The translations under genes and the position numbers were made by a program. The notes below the pieces were generated by a model. It made no database searches. It saw only the letters and a program-made list of their open reading frames with translations, and was not told the DNA's origin. From positions 1,695 to 43,481 of the forward strand of contig NW_003143824.1 in NCBI RefSeq assembly GCF_000003605.2: a DNA stretch of 41,787 nt, read 5' to 3'. Shown here one piece after another: positions 1-9,357 of this stretch (positions are counted from its first letter, which is position 1; each line of letters starts with the position of its first letter). Source of the stretch: Saccoglossus kowalevskii (lineage: Eukaryota > Hemichordata > Enteropneusta > Harrimaniidae).

Positions 1-120
1 AAGGGGAGTCTCAACAACCATCCCAAAGTACCGTTTTCGTAGAGTTTTCGGCCTTTGTTATCACCGTGATGGTTACTATGCGGTGAAAATGCATGGATGT
101 CCGCCCCTGAGAATTCCCTT
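1..120 (+). repeat. Interspersed repeat, copy C (cut by window edge)
   Basis: This stretch matches, with scattered differences, 12100-12203 on the same strand and the reverse complement of about 2815-2930. Shared landmarks are a CTCAACAA..CC segment, CAAAGTACCGTTTTC / AGTACCGTTTTC, CGGCCTTTGTT, ACCGTGATGGTTAC and a GGATGtCCGCCCC end. Only the 3' end of the element lies inside the window. No protein family is recognised in it. Seen in sequence; the class of element is unknown. Confidence 0.7.
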
Positions 121-1920
121 ATTTTGTCTATAAAATTTAATTTCACCAATTTGAAACGACAGATTCCATAACTATATAAGATGTTTTCATTGTACGATAT
201 TCTTAGTGTATCAACGATACACCAGTGAATGAACACAATTAGATGCATCGAACCCGTACGGTGTACGTCAGTGGCGCTCCTTACGGCTTAGAGGGCGCAC
301 ATTTGTATTTTCACACAGGCTGTTGCACGCACTACTGGTCTATCTGAGAATCATCATGTGCAATGACGGAAGTACGCGACAATCCAATTCACGCAATTAC
401 GCAGCTCAAGAGATCAACTCAATATTTCAATTAGTTTTTCCCAGTTTGCTGCATAAATACCCTAATTTTCAAAATAATGTTATTTAAGAATTTACAACTG
501 AAAATTGATAGACTTATAATTAAATTTGACAAAAAATAACACATTTATGTTGGGAGTTAAATATCTAATCCCATCGTGACACACTTAGGGCATCGTAAAT
601 ATAAATAATCAACTAACCATCGATATAAATGGTGTCCAAGGAATATTTATAACATATTGAAACAAACAAAGCAAAATGATAGACACGACAATTTTTGTTT
701 TGTTTTAGTTACATTGTAAACATTGGGCGTACGCGTGTGGCTATTATGATAACCAACATAACATTTTTGAAACTTAGTCAATTATTAGCCAATGCATGCA
801 CCCAACTCAAACTATGAATCCATCTACAGTATCAAAAGTCGACATACCAATTATAATAAATCGGAAATAAAATAACTTATAAAACCATTTATTCTGTGGA
901 CTTTGTTTATTAAGTTGACAAGACTTATAACTAAATTTATTGCTACAGCTATTCACTTACGCAATGCGTTCCTCGCGATCGTCAATATTCGGAAGATGTC
1001 GGAAGTTTACGACATTGCTCGGACCAATCATGATGGACAATCATGATTCAGTTGCAAACCATGACTGAATACAATCGGCGGAGTTTCGGACAGCATCGAT
1101 CGAGTGTTCTAAAAACACGATAAAACTGTTGAATTTTAAATATAATTCCTATCAAGTCGAATATATAGCGTGACTGAACGATAACTTGAAGCAAAGGTGG
1201 TAGAAAATAACTTATTTGATACATCTATGGTATAGATGAACATTTGCGTTTGGTGTTTGGTTTATTTCACCACCCCTCGATGGTGGTTGTTCTCATAAAA
1301 AAAAATATTTTTTTTAACATTTTTCCACGACACAGCGCCCTCTGTTGAGTAGTCGGCGAAACCTTTTTTGAAAAAAAAAATTCACCAGAAACATGTTGTA
1401 AATACCGAGGAATAATTACATAACCGAATTTCCAGAGTGGACAAAATCTTCCGTTTTTTTACGGTATTTCATATATGGAAACTTAACGCCGATAAGTTTG
1501 AATATGTCTTTTCAGATGTAGTATCACATCAAGTTGTGTATTAGCATATTACCGATATGTAGTCGGAGTTTAATTTACTATCGATATTAATGAATCGCAA
1601 TTCACAGCAATATAACTCACCGCGTGGAATTGTAATGTTTGAGAGGTCGTTCTGCCATGAGACCCTGTTTTTTTTTATCAGTACCAGGAACGACATGATC
1701 TACTCTATGCGTGTAATTGTATATTTATACTAAGAGACCTCCGTAAATCACAAACTTCTTTTATGTAACCCAGATTACCCTAAGAAATAAATTAATAAAA
1801 TCAAAAATGAAACCATGCTTCGAGAGACATTATTTACACAGTTGCTTCTATAATAAAACTAATTTATTTTGACAAGTTGTAGGGACAGTGTTATACGATC
1901 CGCACCCTATAGGGTCAACG
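121..1920. other. AT-rich intergenic stretch, no gene recognised
   Basis: No open frame or RNA gene is supported here. It holds short A and T runs, a small hairpin (CCACC/GGTGG arms at about 1268-1287) and a 13-base motif GCGCCCTCTGTTG at 1335-1347. That motif recurs exactly just after the tetraspanin stop codon. Confidence 0.5.
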
Positions 1921-1924
1921 AACT

Positions 1925-2134
1925 CTAACACCAATCCCTGTCTGTCTTGTCTGCCAGTGTGTAATCAAGTGACGTCAACACCGGCGTCCACACTACTTGT
2001 GTCCGTATAACAGGCGTATACGGTTGCTATTTGGAACCAGGCTCTTTACATATTTTTACTATATGGTAGCGCATATACCGCCTTTCTACAACTTCTAAAT
2101 CGACTGTAATACAGTGTAACACAGTCAATGAAAT
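1925..2134 (+). promoter_or_regulatory. Possible promoter and 5'UTR exon of the tetraspanin gene
   Basis: A CCAAT box (about 1931) and a full palindromic cAMP-response element TGACGTCA (1970-1977) lie 230-280 bases before the start codon. A donor-like GAAAT/GTGAGT occurs at 2134/2135. Together these could form promoter, a leader exon ending at 2134, and a 66-base intron. No clear TATA box is seen. The motifs are short, so this is an inference from position only; the transcription start could instead lie further upstream with a longer intron. Confidence 0.3.
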
Positions 2135-2200
2135 GTGAGTGGCTGTCTAAACTGTGGGTTTACGTCTCGGATACTAAGCAAATACTATTCTGTTTTACAG
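2135..2200 (+). other. Putative 66-base 5'UTR intron of the tetraspanin gene
   Basis: The stretch begins GTGAGT, contains a branch-point-like TACTAAGC about 25 bases before its end, and ends in TTCTGTTTTACAG immediately before the exon carrying the start codon. The acceptor is strong; the donor is less certain because a more distant donor could be used. Sixty-six bases is near the lower limit for animal introns. Without this splice the frame would extend upstream into sequence with no tetraspanin character, which argues for the acceptor. Confidence 0.45.
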
Positions 2201-2206
2201 AACGTT

Positions 2207-4563
2207 ATGGCTGAACCAAGGGGAGCAGCTCGACCTCAACGTCAGGTAAGACGACAAACCCGTAGACGGGTGCCGAGAATGGAATCGACTCGAAAACGCC
2301 ATCAGCGACAGCAATCAGGACAAGTCAGCCTGTGCGTTAAATATGGCATATTTTTTTACAATCTGGTCTTCTGGATCGTCGGTACCGCCTTGCTGGCGTT
2401 TGGAACTTGGGGCTTAGTGACGAAGGGGACCAGTGTTGACGAGATCATCGGCGGGTTCATCGACCCTATGTGGTTTATCGTCATCATCGGGGCATTCATC
2501 TTCATCATCTCGATGGCTGGCTGCATTGGCGCTCTCAGGGAAAACACATGTCTGCTAAAATTCTTTGCCATAATTCTGAGCATCATTATGCTGGCTGAGA
2601 CCGCCGTAGTGGTGTTGGCTTTTGTTTACAAAGAACAAGGCAATATAATTGGTGGTTGGATCGATCGCGCCATTGTCGATTATCGGGGTAGGTTTTCTAT
2701 TTTTTTTTTCCAGCTTAAAAGAAAATGGCCGTTAAGATCTCGTTGATAGTATGAGAGCCTCGAGACTTGGTTTTGTATTCCGTCATCACGTCCACTGTTC
2801 CATTGACCTGTGTAGCCGTGATATCCGGGCATTTTCTACCGCCTGGCAACCCTCGCGGTGAAAACAAAGACAAAAAACTCGCAGAAAACGGTACTTTGCG
2901 ATGGTTGTTGAGAGTCCCCTGAACAGTGTAATAAGATTAGCCCTACGTGTGTAACATATATGAATTTGGTTGTTCAGGATTACTTCAAAGTTGAGTTTGT
3001 GTTGTTTTTTCATGAGTTTTCATCGGCTCCACCGGCGTTCCACAGCAGCGCGCACAAAGCCCATAGAAATACGCGGTACAGTGGTGCGCGTCTTAGCAAC
3101 GTAGAACGTCCGTGACGTAGCTCCGCCCCCGAGGATACACTGATCGCTCCAATGAATCACGCCCTCTAGCGATAAATGACACCTGTGACGTGTGATGGTA
3201 CAAGGATATCTGATATCTGGTTGTCCTTCAATAAATTAAAAGTACTGTTTTTTTTTTAGATTTTATATATTCTAAGTGATGATCGACTACACAACCAGAT
3301 GGAGTTGTTTATTGCAACGATTTTGCTTACACCAAAGTGAGGCATCGGCGCTAGAGGGCGCGACTTTAAATATTGAAAGGGTGTATGCTTACCATTAAAG
3401 ATTCGAACACTGCGATGACATATATACAACATATGACGTCATAGCTATGTTGAATATTTAGGGCATATCATCGAAGACATGTTTTGTATCAAAGTTACCA
3501 TCTTTACCTTCGTTTCGAAACACCACCCGTACTGTCGTGGAATATTTTATTTCCAAATAAAATAAAATTTCGTAAAAAATACAGCCCAATGACGTCACAC
3601 AAATCAACCAACTATAGCAACAATAATGTTACACTTTATGATATGATATAATTTTTTTTTTTTTTTCATTTTTCCAATGACGTAATAACAATAAAAATCA
3701 CCACCATGGTAGACGACCCCGATACACAGTTCTTATTGGATCAAATGCAGATTGATTTGAAATGCTGCGGATCAACTCATCCCAATGATTGGGACAACAA
3801 CCCGTAAGTAGCCAAAATTTAGTAATATAAGGATTGTAAATGCATTTTTTTAAATAATGCCGAATGACAATTTATTTAAAATACTACTCTAAATTGTTTT
3901 GTTTTTTTTCAGTTTGTAACAAATTTAGATTTTGAAACGATGATTGAGAAAATTATGACAGCAAACACCACTTAAAGCCTTGTAGTTGTTATAACGCACC
4001 ATATGGGTTCTATACGATGTATACGAAAGTATCAAATACATTGTTGGAGTTTGTATACACAAAATTCGGAACACGTGTTGTGTGACTATTGTGGCTTTTT
4101 ATTCGAGAAGTCAGGTGTTATTCCGCAACACAAACAGTTATGTATGAACCTGAGAAATTTAAGAATAATTTACTCGGTACATCTGTAGGGCGCCATCATA
4201 GCCAACTTCATTCTACACTTTCGTTTTTTTTTATATTTTATATGTCACAGATACTTCAATTGTTCATCTCCGGCGGTGTCCGCGTGTGGCGTGCCGTACT
4301 CGTGTTGTATAAAACCAGAGGGCGAACTCGTCAACTACCAATGTGGCTATGGACGGTTACGAGAAAAGCCAGACCACGAGTGGATAGGAGTGATCCATGT
4401 ACAAGGGTGCGCAGTGTCCATCGAGCAATGGATGAACCAGAATTTGGTCATTATATGTGCTGCGATTGGTGGAATTCTCTTGGTGCAAGCGGTGTCCATT
4501 TGTTTCGTTAAAAGTCTGATTCACGACATCAGAGAAATTAAGTCTCATTGGCGTGTAGTATAG
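2207..4563 (+). CDS. Tetraspanin, TspanC8 type (join 2207-2687, 3713-3803, 4251-4563)
   Basis: A four-pass membrane organiser; family members recruit partner proteins into tetraspanin microdomains, and TspanC8 members control traffic and activity of ADAM10. Joining the three exons gives 885 bases, 294 residues. Residues 1-40 are an unusually basic Arg/Gln-rich cytosolic tail. TM1 is about 45-68, TM2 about 87-108, TM3 about 118-141 and TM4 about 256-277. CIGALREN follows TM2, a typical family signature. The large loop holds CCG (178-180), YFNC (192-195), ACGVPYSCC (202-210), QCGYG (221-225) and GC (243-244): eight cysteines, the TspanC8 pattern. YRDDPDTQ spans the first junction and NNPYFNC the second, as in the family, which confirms the splices. 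Donors are GTAGGT and GTAAGT; acceptors are GGTAG and GTCACAG; phases are 1 and 2. The ATG at 2207 was chosen because it follows the acceptor at 2200. TM1-TM3 lie in one exon, fewer introns than in vertebrates. The loop resembles TSPAN33/5/14/17; the exact ortholog is not fixed. Confidence 0.93.
2815..3170 (-). repeat. Interspersed repeat, copy A, inside tetraspanin intron
   Basis: The reverse complement aligns over about 350 bases with 11835-12203, and its 3' part with 1-120. Shared blocks include TATCCTCGGG, GCTACGTCAC, CGTTGCTAAGA, CTATGGGCTTTG, GAAGTAATCCTGAACAAC and the CCGGAT end. The copy lies wholly within the 1025-base intron between the first two coding exons (2688-3712), so it is an insertion tolerated by the gene. 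Divergence is moderate, so the copies are not recent. Confidence 0.75.
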
Positions 4564-4570
4564 ATACGCC

Positions 4571-4583
4571 GCGCCCTCTGTTG
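4571..4583 (+). repeat. GCGCCCTCTGTTG motif in tetraspanin 3'UTR
   Basis: The 13-base string is identical to 1335-1347. Shorter matches to GCGCCCTCT or its complement occur near 290, 3165, 3352, 5981, 7304 and 11838. This could be the remnant end of a short interspersed element; the flanks differ between sites, so no full unit could be drawn. Confidence 0.4.
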
Positions 4584-4858
4584 GCGGAATTTCTAAGACT
4601 TAACTGCAAGGGCCACTATTTCGATATTGCTTTAATCTGTGGCCAACCAAACATCAGTAAAACATGTTTTCCATAGATTTGATTATATTCTAGATGACAA
4701 ACGAGTGCACAGTCAGGGTTGTCTCTTTCAGCGATATGTATTATTCGCATATACGTCATCTTGACGCCATAGCTTCGCCCCTTCACTAGATGTTTTAGCA
4801 GCGCGTCTGATTCGTTTCATCAGTTCGTGTTTTCTTTTTTCTTTTTTTACATTTATTC

Positions 4859-4864
4859 AATAAA
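4859..4864 (+). terminator. Polyadenylation signal, tetraspanin gene
   Basis: AATAAA lies 296 bases after the stop codon in a T-rich context and is followed by a T/G-rich stretch. It is the first canonical hexamer downstream of the gene. A second AATAAA at about 5314 is a possible alternative. Confidence 0.5.
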
Positions 4865-4989
4865 ATCTCAACTTGTACGTTATATATTCATAAATGTAAC
4901 ACTGAATTACTTTTCTGCGAAATTCATAGTCACGTGCGTATACTCTTGGTACTACATAATCGATCTACTGTTCAAAAAGCGGCATGCAA

Positions 4990-5155
4990 TTTTAGCGAAT
5001 TGTGGTAAAATGACGTAATAGCGAAATGTTGACTTAGCGAATCTCTCTTGTGATTGCTGATTTCTTTGTTTGGCCGCCATTAGCGACATCTTGAATTAGC
5101 AAATCAGTTCTCTCGCTAGATTCGCGAAAAAGACATGCTCGAGCGAAAAAGACAT
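4990..5155 (+). repeat. Cluster of TAGCGAA motifs and a short direct repeat
   Basis: TAGCGAA or one-base variants occur five times between about 4993 and 5102. They are followed by two copies of GCGAAAAAGACATG roughly 21 bases apart (about 5126-5157). The spacing is irregular. It looks like degraded small-repeat sequence and no coding function is seen. Confidence 0.4.
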
Positions 5156-5527
5156 GTAACAGTATATGTTGAAGGAACGATTTTACCGGAGCTTGCGGAA
5201 TTAATCAGTATTGTTCAGAAGCATATTAATGAAATGGTGTATTATTAGAAGAGTTTTGAAGTTCTGAAATAGATTATACCCCTATGCAATTGGACATTAT
5301 ACACAATTGTTCCAATAAATAGTTTATATTTTGGCAGCTTTGTTTTTAAACTTAAAATATGAGCAATGTTGAATTCGAAATTTGTATGATTTACTTTTAT
5401 ATGAAGGCACACAAATTGTTCTTACTGTAACAGTATTATGAAAAAAATAACTAACTTACTACTAGCTGTTGCCTGTATTATATTTTTGACTCACGTGCAG
5501 TACGATAGCAACCCACATTTAACACCA

Positions 5528-5831
5528 TAACAACCTCCGAATAACGCAATAACAAACCATGGCCACGTGTAATAAGATAACAGCCGGCTCGTAACAACCT
5601 CAGAATAACGCAATAACAAACCATGGCCACGTGTAATAAGATAACAGCCGGCTCGTAACAACCTCCGAATAACGCAATAACAAACCATGGCCACGTGTAA
5701 TAAGATGACAGCCGGCTCATAACAACCTCCGCATAACGCAATAACAAACCATGGCCACGTGTAATAAGATAACAGCCGGCTCATAACAACCTCCGCATAA
5801 CGCAATAACAATTCACGTGTAACGCAATTAC
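5528..5831 (+). repeat. 64-bp minisatellite, about 4.7 units
   Basis: Units begin TAACAACCTC at 5528, 5592, 5656, 5720 and 5784, exactly 64 bases apart, with only one to three differences between neighbours. Each full unit contains CCATGG, the E-box CACGTG and GCCGGC. The last unit breaks off after ATAACGCAATAACA and runs into a degenerate CACGTGTAACGCAATTACA tail. Because 64 is not a multiple of three and the unit lacks stops on the minus strand, long minus-strand frames open across the array; these are by-products of the repeat. Confidence 0.95.
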
Positions 5832-5834
5832 ATG

Positions 5835-7690
5835 GTACATATCAAATTATTGTTACGGTAATTACTGGCATGCAAATTAGTTACTTGTTGGCGATTGACA
5901 CGGTGTGTTTGATAGTGGTATACAACGCTCTTTTTTTTTTTTTATTACGGCACGCGAATGAGCGCTGTACAGCGACAGTCGCCCTCTGAAGCTCACGGTC
6001 AGCGACTTTGAATTCGAACGACAACTGACCCTTCGTTCCCGAATACATTCTCTTGTGATTTGATAATGTACGTTGATGAATAAATTAGGATGTAGTTTAC
6101 CATGACCGGAAAACGTGTGTCCTGCAAGCGCGATATTTATAACTCACGGTGAACTGAATCATAATCTGATTTGTTGTACATTGTCGGAAAATAACCGAGC
6201 TTGATAACAATTTTGGATTCTGACTGAAAATTAGCCAGCCAATGAGATTGGTTTAACTTCAACTAATTGACAAGCTCGTTACAATGACCATTCAGCTCGT
6301 TTCTCTTTTCGCCAAGCATGTATACAAGCCCATATCCAGTGTAACCAGTCATGTACAAAGCCATTGAGTATTTAAGTCGCAAATGAAACGTCTCATTAGT
6401 AGTGCCATCAAAAACGTCATTTGTTGCACTTCACCTACTCTTTTCAACAATTCCCAGTACATTATTAAGTTGGAAACAACAATATTTAAGAGTGTATGTT
6501 TTCGTCCATATTGCATCTCATGTGTGGAAACAATAATTTTTTTTAATACGCATGCGTGTTTACTTTGTGGCTAAGTACAATACTAATCGCTGCATGTGAG
6601 TATCAGTATGTTTTCATTCTTCGTGGAACGAATATTATACACCGACGCTGTACTGCATAATCAATATATTTTTACACAAAGAATTTATTTTTAAGGGGTA
6701 GAGCTTACGGACGCTTTGTCCAGTAATATTTAGTAACTGCGTCTATCTTCGAAAGTATTCGGGTGGCAATCCTCTGTATTCTGTATTAACATTTTTTATT
6801 GAAGAAATGCTAACGTATTTATTGTGGCAGTCGTACTGAATTTCACCTGGTTTCACCTGGCACATTATAACACCAATTTTTGTTAAAATATTTCACATTT
6901 TCTTATTAGTTTTTACAACATACAGACGAGGTACATAGATACAGTGAATATATGTCGCGATGTATGCACCTAATCATGATGGGCGGCAAGTTTTAGAGCA
7001 AATTTTGCGCAAATGAATTGCAATTTCACCGTAATATACCTTCAATGTTTTAATGACGCTGCCTACCGGAAAGTCAATGACATGCGAGGAGAAGTTTAGA
7101 CCTTGCAGTTTAATTTAAGTATGTGTATGTGGCGGTGGATTGAAAAATCGTGTTGCATTTGCCAATATCTCTATCATCATTATAGAGCTGTTCTGTATTG
7201 TCATGTAGTTGATCGTGGTGTAACCTGACATGTAGGCTTGAGTACCGCCCTCGCTGGTCGAACGGCATTAGACCCCACCCAACTATGTTGGATTTGGAGC
7301 ACCGCGGAGGGCGCAACTCACACGTTCTTGTCAGGCTAATCATGGTGTTGATACAGAGCTCAGATGGTTTAGACATGAAGTCGATCGTATGGTGGCGCTG
7401 TTGCAGATTCATTTGGCAGTCGTTACCATGTCCTCATACTCTTTCCCATAGTTCCTTGCGGTTAGAACACAAAGGACATATTCGTAGAAATAGGACTCTG
7501 CGTGGGAGATTGCCGTGTCCTGTATTTGAATAATTTATTAGTCATCAGTGTTGCATAGAAATGCACACTGAATGAGATATGAATTATTAATAATAAAATT
7601 AATTGACAAAAATCATCACGCTATTTAACTTTAATTATACACGCCAACCAAAATAGACTACAGGTACACTGTATCGCAATATCGGTCATA
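5835..7690. other. Intergenic, no gene recognised
   Basis: No supported coding region or RNA gene. It contains T-runs at about 5932-5944, a GAGGGCGC motif at about 7304, and short open frames with no family resemblance or splice context. Confidence 0.5.
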
Positions 7691-7692
7691 TA

Positions 7693-7900
7693 CTGTAAAA
7701 TGACTAATTTTCACTGGGTTTAAATTTCACTGATTTACCATTTCAGGCATATTCAGTGGGTTTTAAATTCACGGTTTCGTCATTTAGATAATGTGTTCTA
7801 TGCTAAATTGTACATATTCACTGTGTTTTAATTTAGCGCATTTTTCCAGTCAGCGAAATAAGCTAAATTAAAACCCAGTGAATAATTACCCCCTTTACAG
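7693..7900. mobile_element. MITE with CTGTAAA ends, TA target site (208 bp)
   Basis: The element starts CTGTAAAAT after TA (7691-7692) and ends CTTTACAG before TA (7901-7902). Beyond the outer bases the inverted ends share CACTGGGTTT, seen on the left as TTTTCACTGGGTTT and on the right as AAAACCCAGTGAATAAT. TA duplication with short inverted ends is typical of Tc1/mariner-derived MITEs. It shares its outer ends with 15449-15643 and 21381-21565, but its interior differs and is probably a subfamily. No transposase is present. Confidence 0.7.
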
Positions 7901-7902
7901 TA

Positions 7903-8560
7903 TCATCTGCGAGGTTTCGGTGTGCATGCGTGTTATAATGTTAGAATTGAATGACAATTTAGTGACTATTTAACATTTTGACTAGCTTTGAGCTGAACAC
8001 AAATGTTTGATCGAATAGCGTACGCAAAATTGGGGCACACAAATAGATCTAAGACGCGAATGGCGACTGAAGCATGGTCTCGTACGCCGGGGGCGAGAGA
8101 TCACGAGACATGTTTTTTGACACTAAAACATTCTACTGAATTCCGTGTATTTTAAACGCGGTGTACGCGTCGCCTGAAACCCATAATAAAACACATCGCG
8201 TCGCGACGTTTGGGGAATATTAAATATACCTGGAGAGACAATTACAAATGTAAATTTCTATAGACCAATTATTTGATATGTGACAGTTTTATTACTTGTT
8301 AATTATAAAAGTGAAATATACAGACTATACAGATTAATTAATTAATACATTTGTGTGATTAATGTGTCATTGCCACACCCACTTGGGTTTTGACGAATAT
8401 ACATCGTAATTTTACCGTCCGCGGAATATGCATGGTATCACCACAATTGAAATGTTCTCACCAAATATACCTGAACTGGCTACCTGTATCGAGCAGCCTC
8501 GGATGAACCGTAATCGTACCCGTAGTATTTTGTCATAAGAAGACGTATGTATACATTAAG
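7903..8560. other. Intergenic between MITE and first folate-receptor-like gene
   Basis: No gene seen. TTTATT at 8288-8293 reads AATAAA on the minus strand and could be the polyadenylation signal of the gene at 8767-9357, about 475 bases after its stop codon. Confidence 0.3.
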
Positions 8561-8610
8561 GTGGGGGAGTGGTCACATGCGCATGCGTCAGATGGCCATA
8601 GCGCGTCATT

Positions 8611-8723
8611 GTTTACAAACATGAACAAGCGTCTGCCCACGAGCCTTTGCGTTTTTAACTTGCGTTGTTATCGTCACTTAGGACCCAATTCCCGCGCGCA
8701 TGCGCAGTTGACGACCCTTCCGC
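8611..8723. promoter_or_regulatory. GC-rich element with NRF1-like palindrome, 3' of folate-receptor-like gene 1
   Basis: It contains GCGCATGCGC (8696-8705), a perfect match to the NRF1 consensus, followed by AGTTGACGACC. The stretch aligns with 38936-39040, sharing GTTTACAAAC, GAGCCTTTGCGT, GTTGT/GTC ATCGTC and GCGCAGTTGACGACC. Both copies lie downstream of a folate-receptor-like gene in the same orientation. It may be a conserved regulatory element, a promoter for an unseen transcript, or part of the ancient duplication unit. Function is inferred only from the motif. Confidence 0.45.
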
Positions 8724-8766
8724 TTCAAGATATAGTTGTAAGGATAATTGACGGCGAATTTCGTTG

Positions 8767-9357
8767 TCAAACTAGGAATACTATAGCACTAAAAATCACT
8801 GCAACAATGGACAGTATCCCATCACTATTCAACGGCAAACCACTTCCAGATGTATTCGAGGGATCGAAGTCGAAGCAACCACCTGACTCAGAAGAGGTCA
8901 CCAAAAACCTTCTGTCTTCGCAGAATGCCGTCCCGTTCGAATTTAAATCTCCGATCGGAGTCTCCTCTAAACTTGCATTCTGACAGGCCGTAAATAGGTT
9001 ATTGCAGAAATTCTCGCAAACTGTGAGCCTTTGTAACGCGTAGAAGTAGTGTTGTCTAGGTGAACACACCCAGCACATTAGATAATTGATCCATTTAAGG
9101 CATTCGTCGCTGGCTCCCTGTGGCGCTGTTATGCCAAATAGAACGTCAATCTCCCCCTGGGTACAGCAGGAATATTCCTTGTACCACGTGCAGTTAAGTA
9201 AATTGGGCTGGCGTGTGGGTAAACGGTTGTCAAAGTACGGGCAATAATCTATGTGTTCTGTAGCGATTCGGTTATTGGAGCTTCCAGTCACATACTCACC
9301 GCACACCAGAAATCGTATACTGATTGTCACTAAAATGTTCACTAAGTTGACCATCAT
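8767..9357 (-). CDS. Folate-receptor-like cysteine-rich protein, paralog 1
   Basis: A single open exon of 196 residues. Residues 1-20 are a hydrophobic signal peptide. The mature part has twelve cysteines in the order of the folate receptor/HHIP amino-terminal family: C39, NCTWYKEYSCC (C-x5-CC), DEC, then C-x8-C-x2-CSP, then C-x3-C-x6-C (VCENFCNNLFTAC), FCED and GC. The short C-x8-C-x2-CSP spacing is closer to HHIP-type domains than to vertebrate folate receptors, and the folate-receptor KSNWHKGWNW region is absent, so folate binding should not be assumed. A serine/glycine stretch and about 16 hydrophobic residues ending FLV suggest a GPI anchor. Sequons occur at NCT, NAS, NGT and NTS. The start ATG at 9357 is followed by a second Met. 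Residues 39-100 are identical to the paralog at 39427-40056; the rest has diverged. Confidence 0.88.
   Translation of the reverse strand: MMVNLVNILVTISIRFLVCGEYVTGSSNNRIATEHIDYCPYFDNRLPTRQPNLLNCTWYKEYSCCTQGEIDVLFGITAPQGASDECLKWINYLMCWVCSPRQHYFYALQRLTVCENFCNNLFTACQNASLEETPIGDLNSNGTAFCEDRRFLVTSSESGGCFDFDPSNTSGSGLPLNSDGILSIVAVIFSAIVFLV

Noticed and set aside
2135-2206. Upstream extension of the tetraspanin frame from 2135
   Set aside because: This part lies before a strong splice acceptor (ending 2200), lacks an ATG, and has no tetraspanin similarity; the ATG at 2207 is preferred.
4003-4188. Open frame with C-x2-C-x12-H-x4-C pattern suggesting a small zinc finger
   Set aside because: It lies in the 447-base tetraspanin intron (3804-4250), has no paralog or splice context, and a single spaced C2HC pattern is expected by chance.
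5478-5811. Two minus-strand frames encoding repeated peptides (…GCYEPAVILLHVAMV…)
   Set aside because: They are produced by the stop-free 64-bp minisatellite read in different frames; there is no independent evidence of coding.
5528-5831. Possible CRISPR-like array
   Set aside because: Units are contiguous 64-base tandem repeats without unique spacers, in a clearly animal context.
8561-8983. 140-codon plus-strand open frame across the 3' end of folate-receptor-like paralog 1
   Set aside because: It is antisense to a conserved coding exon, shows no family resemblance, and a shorter but similar antisense frame at paralog 2 simply reflects the sense coding sequence.
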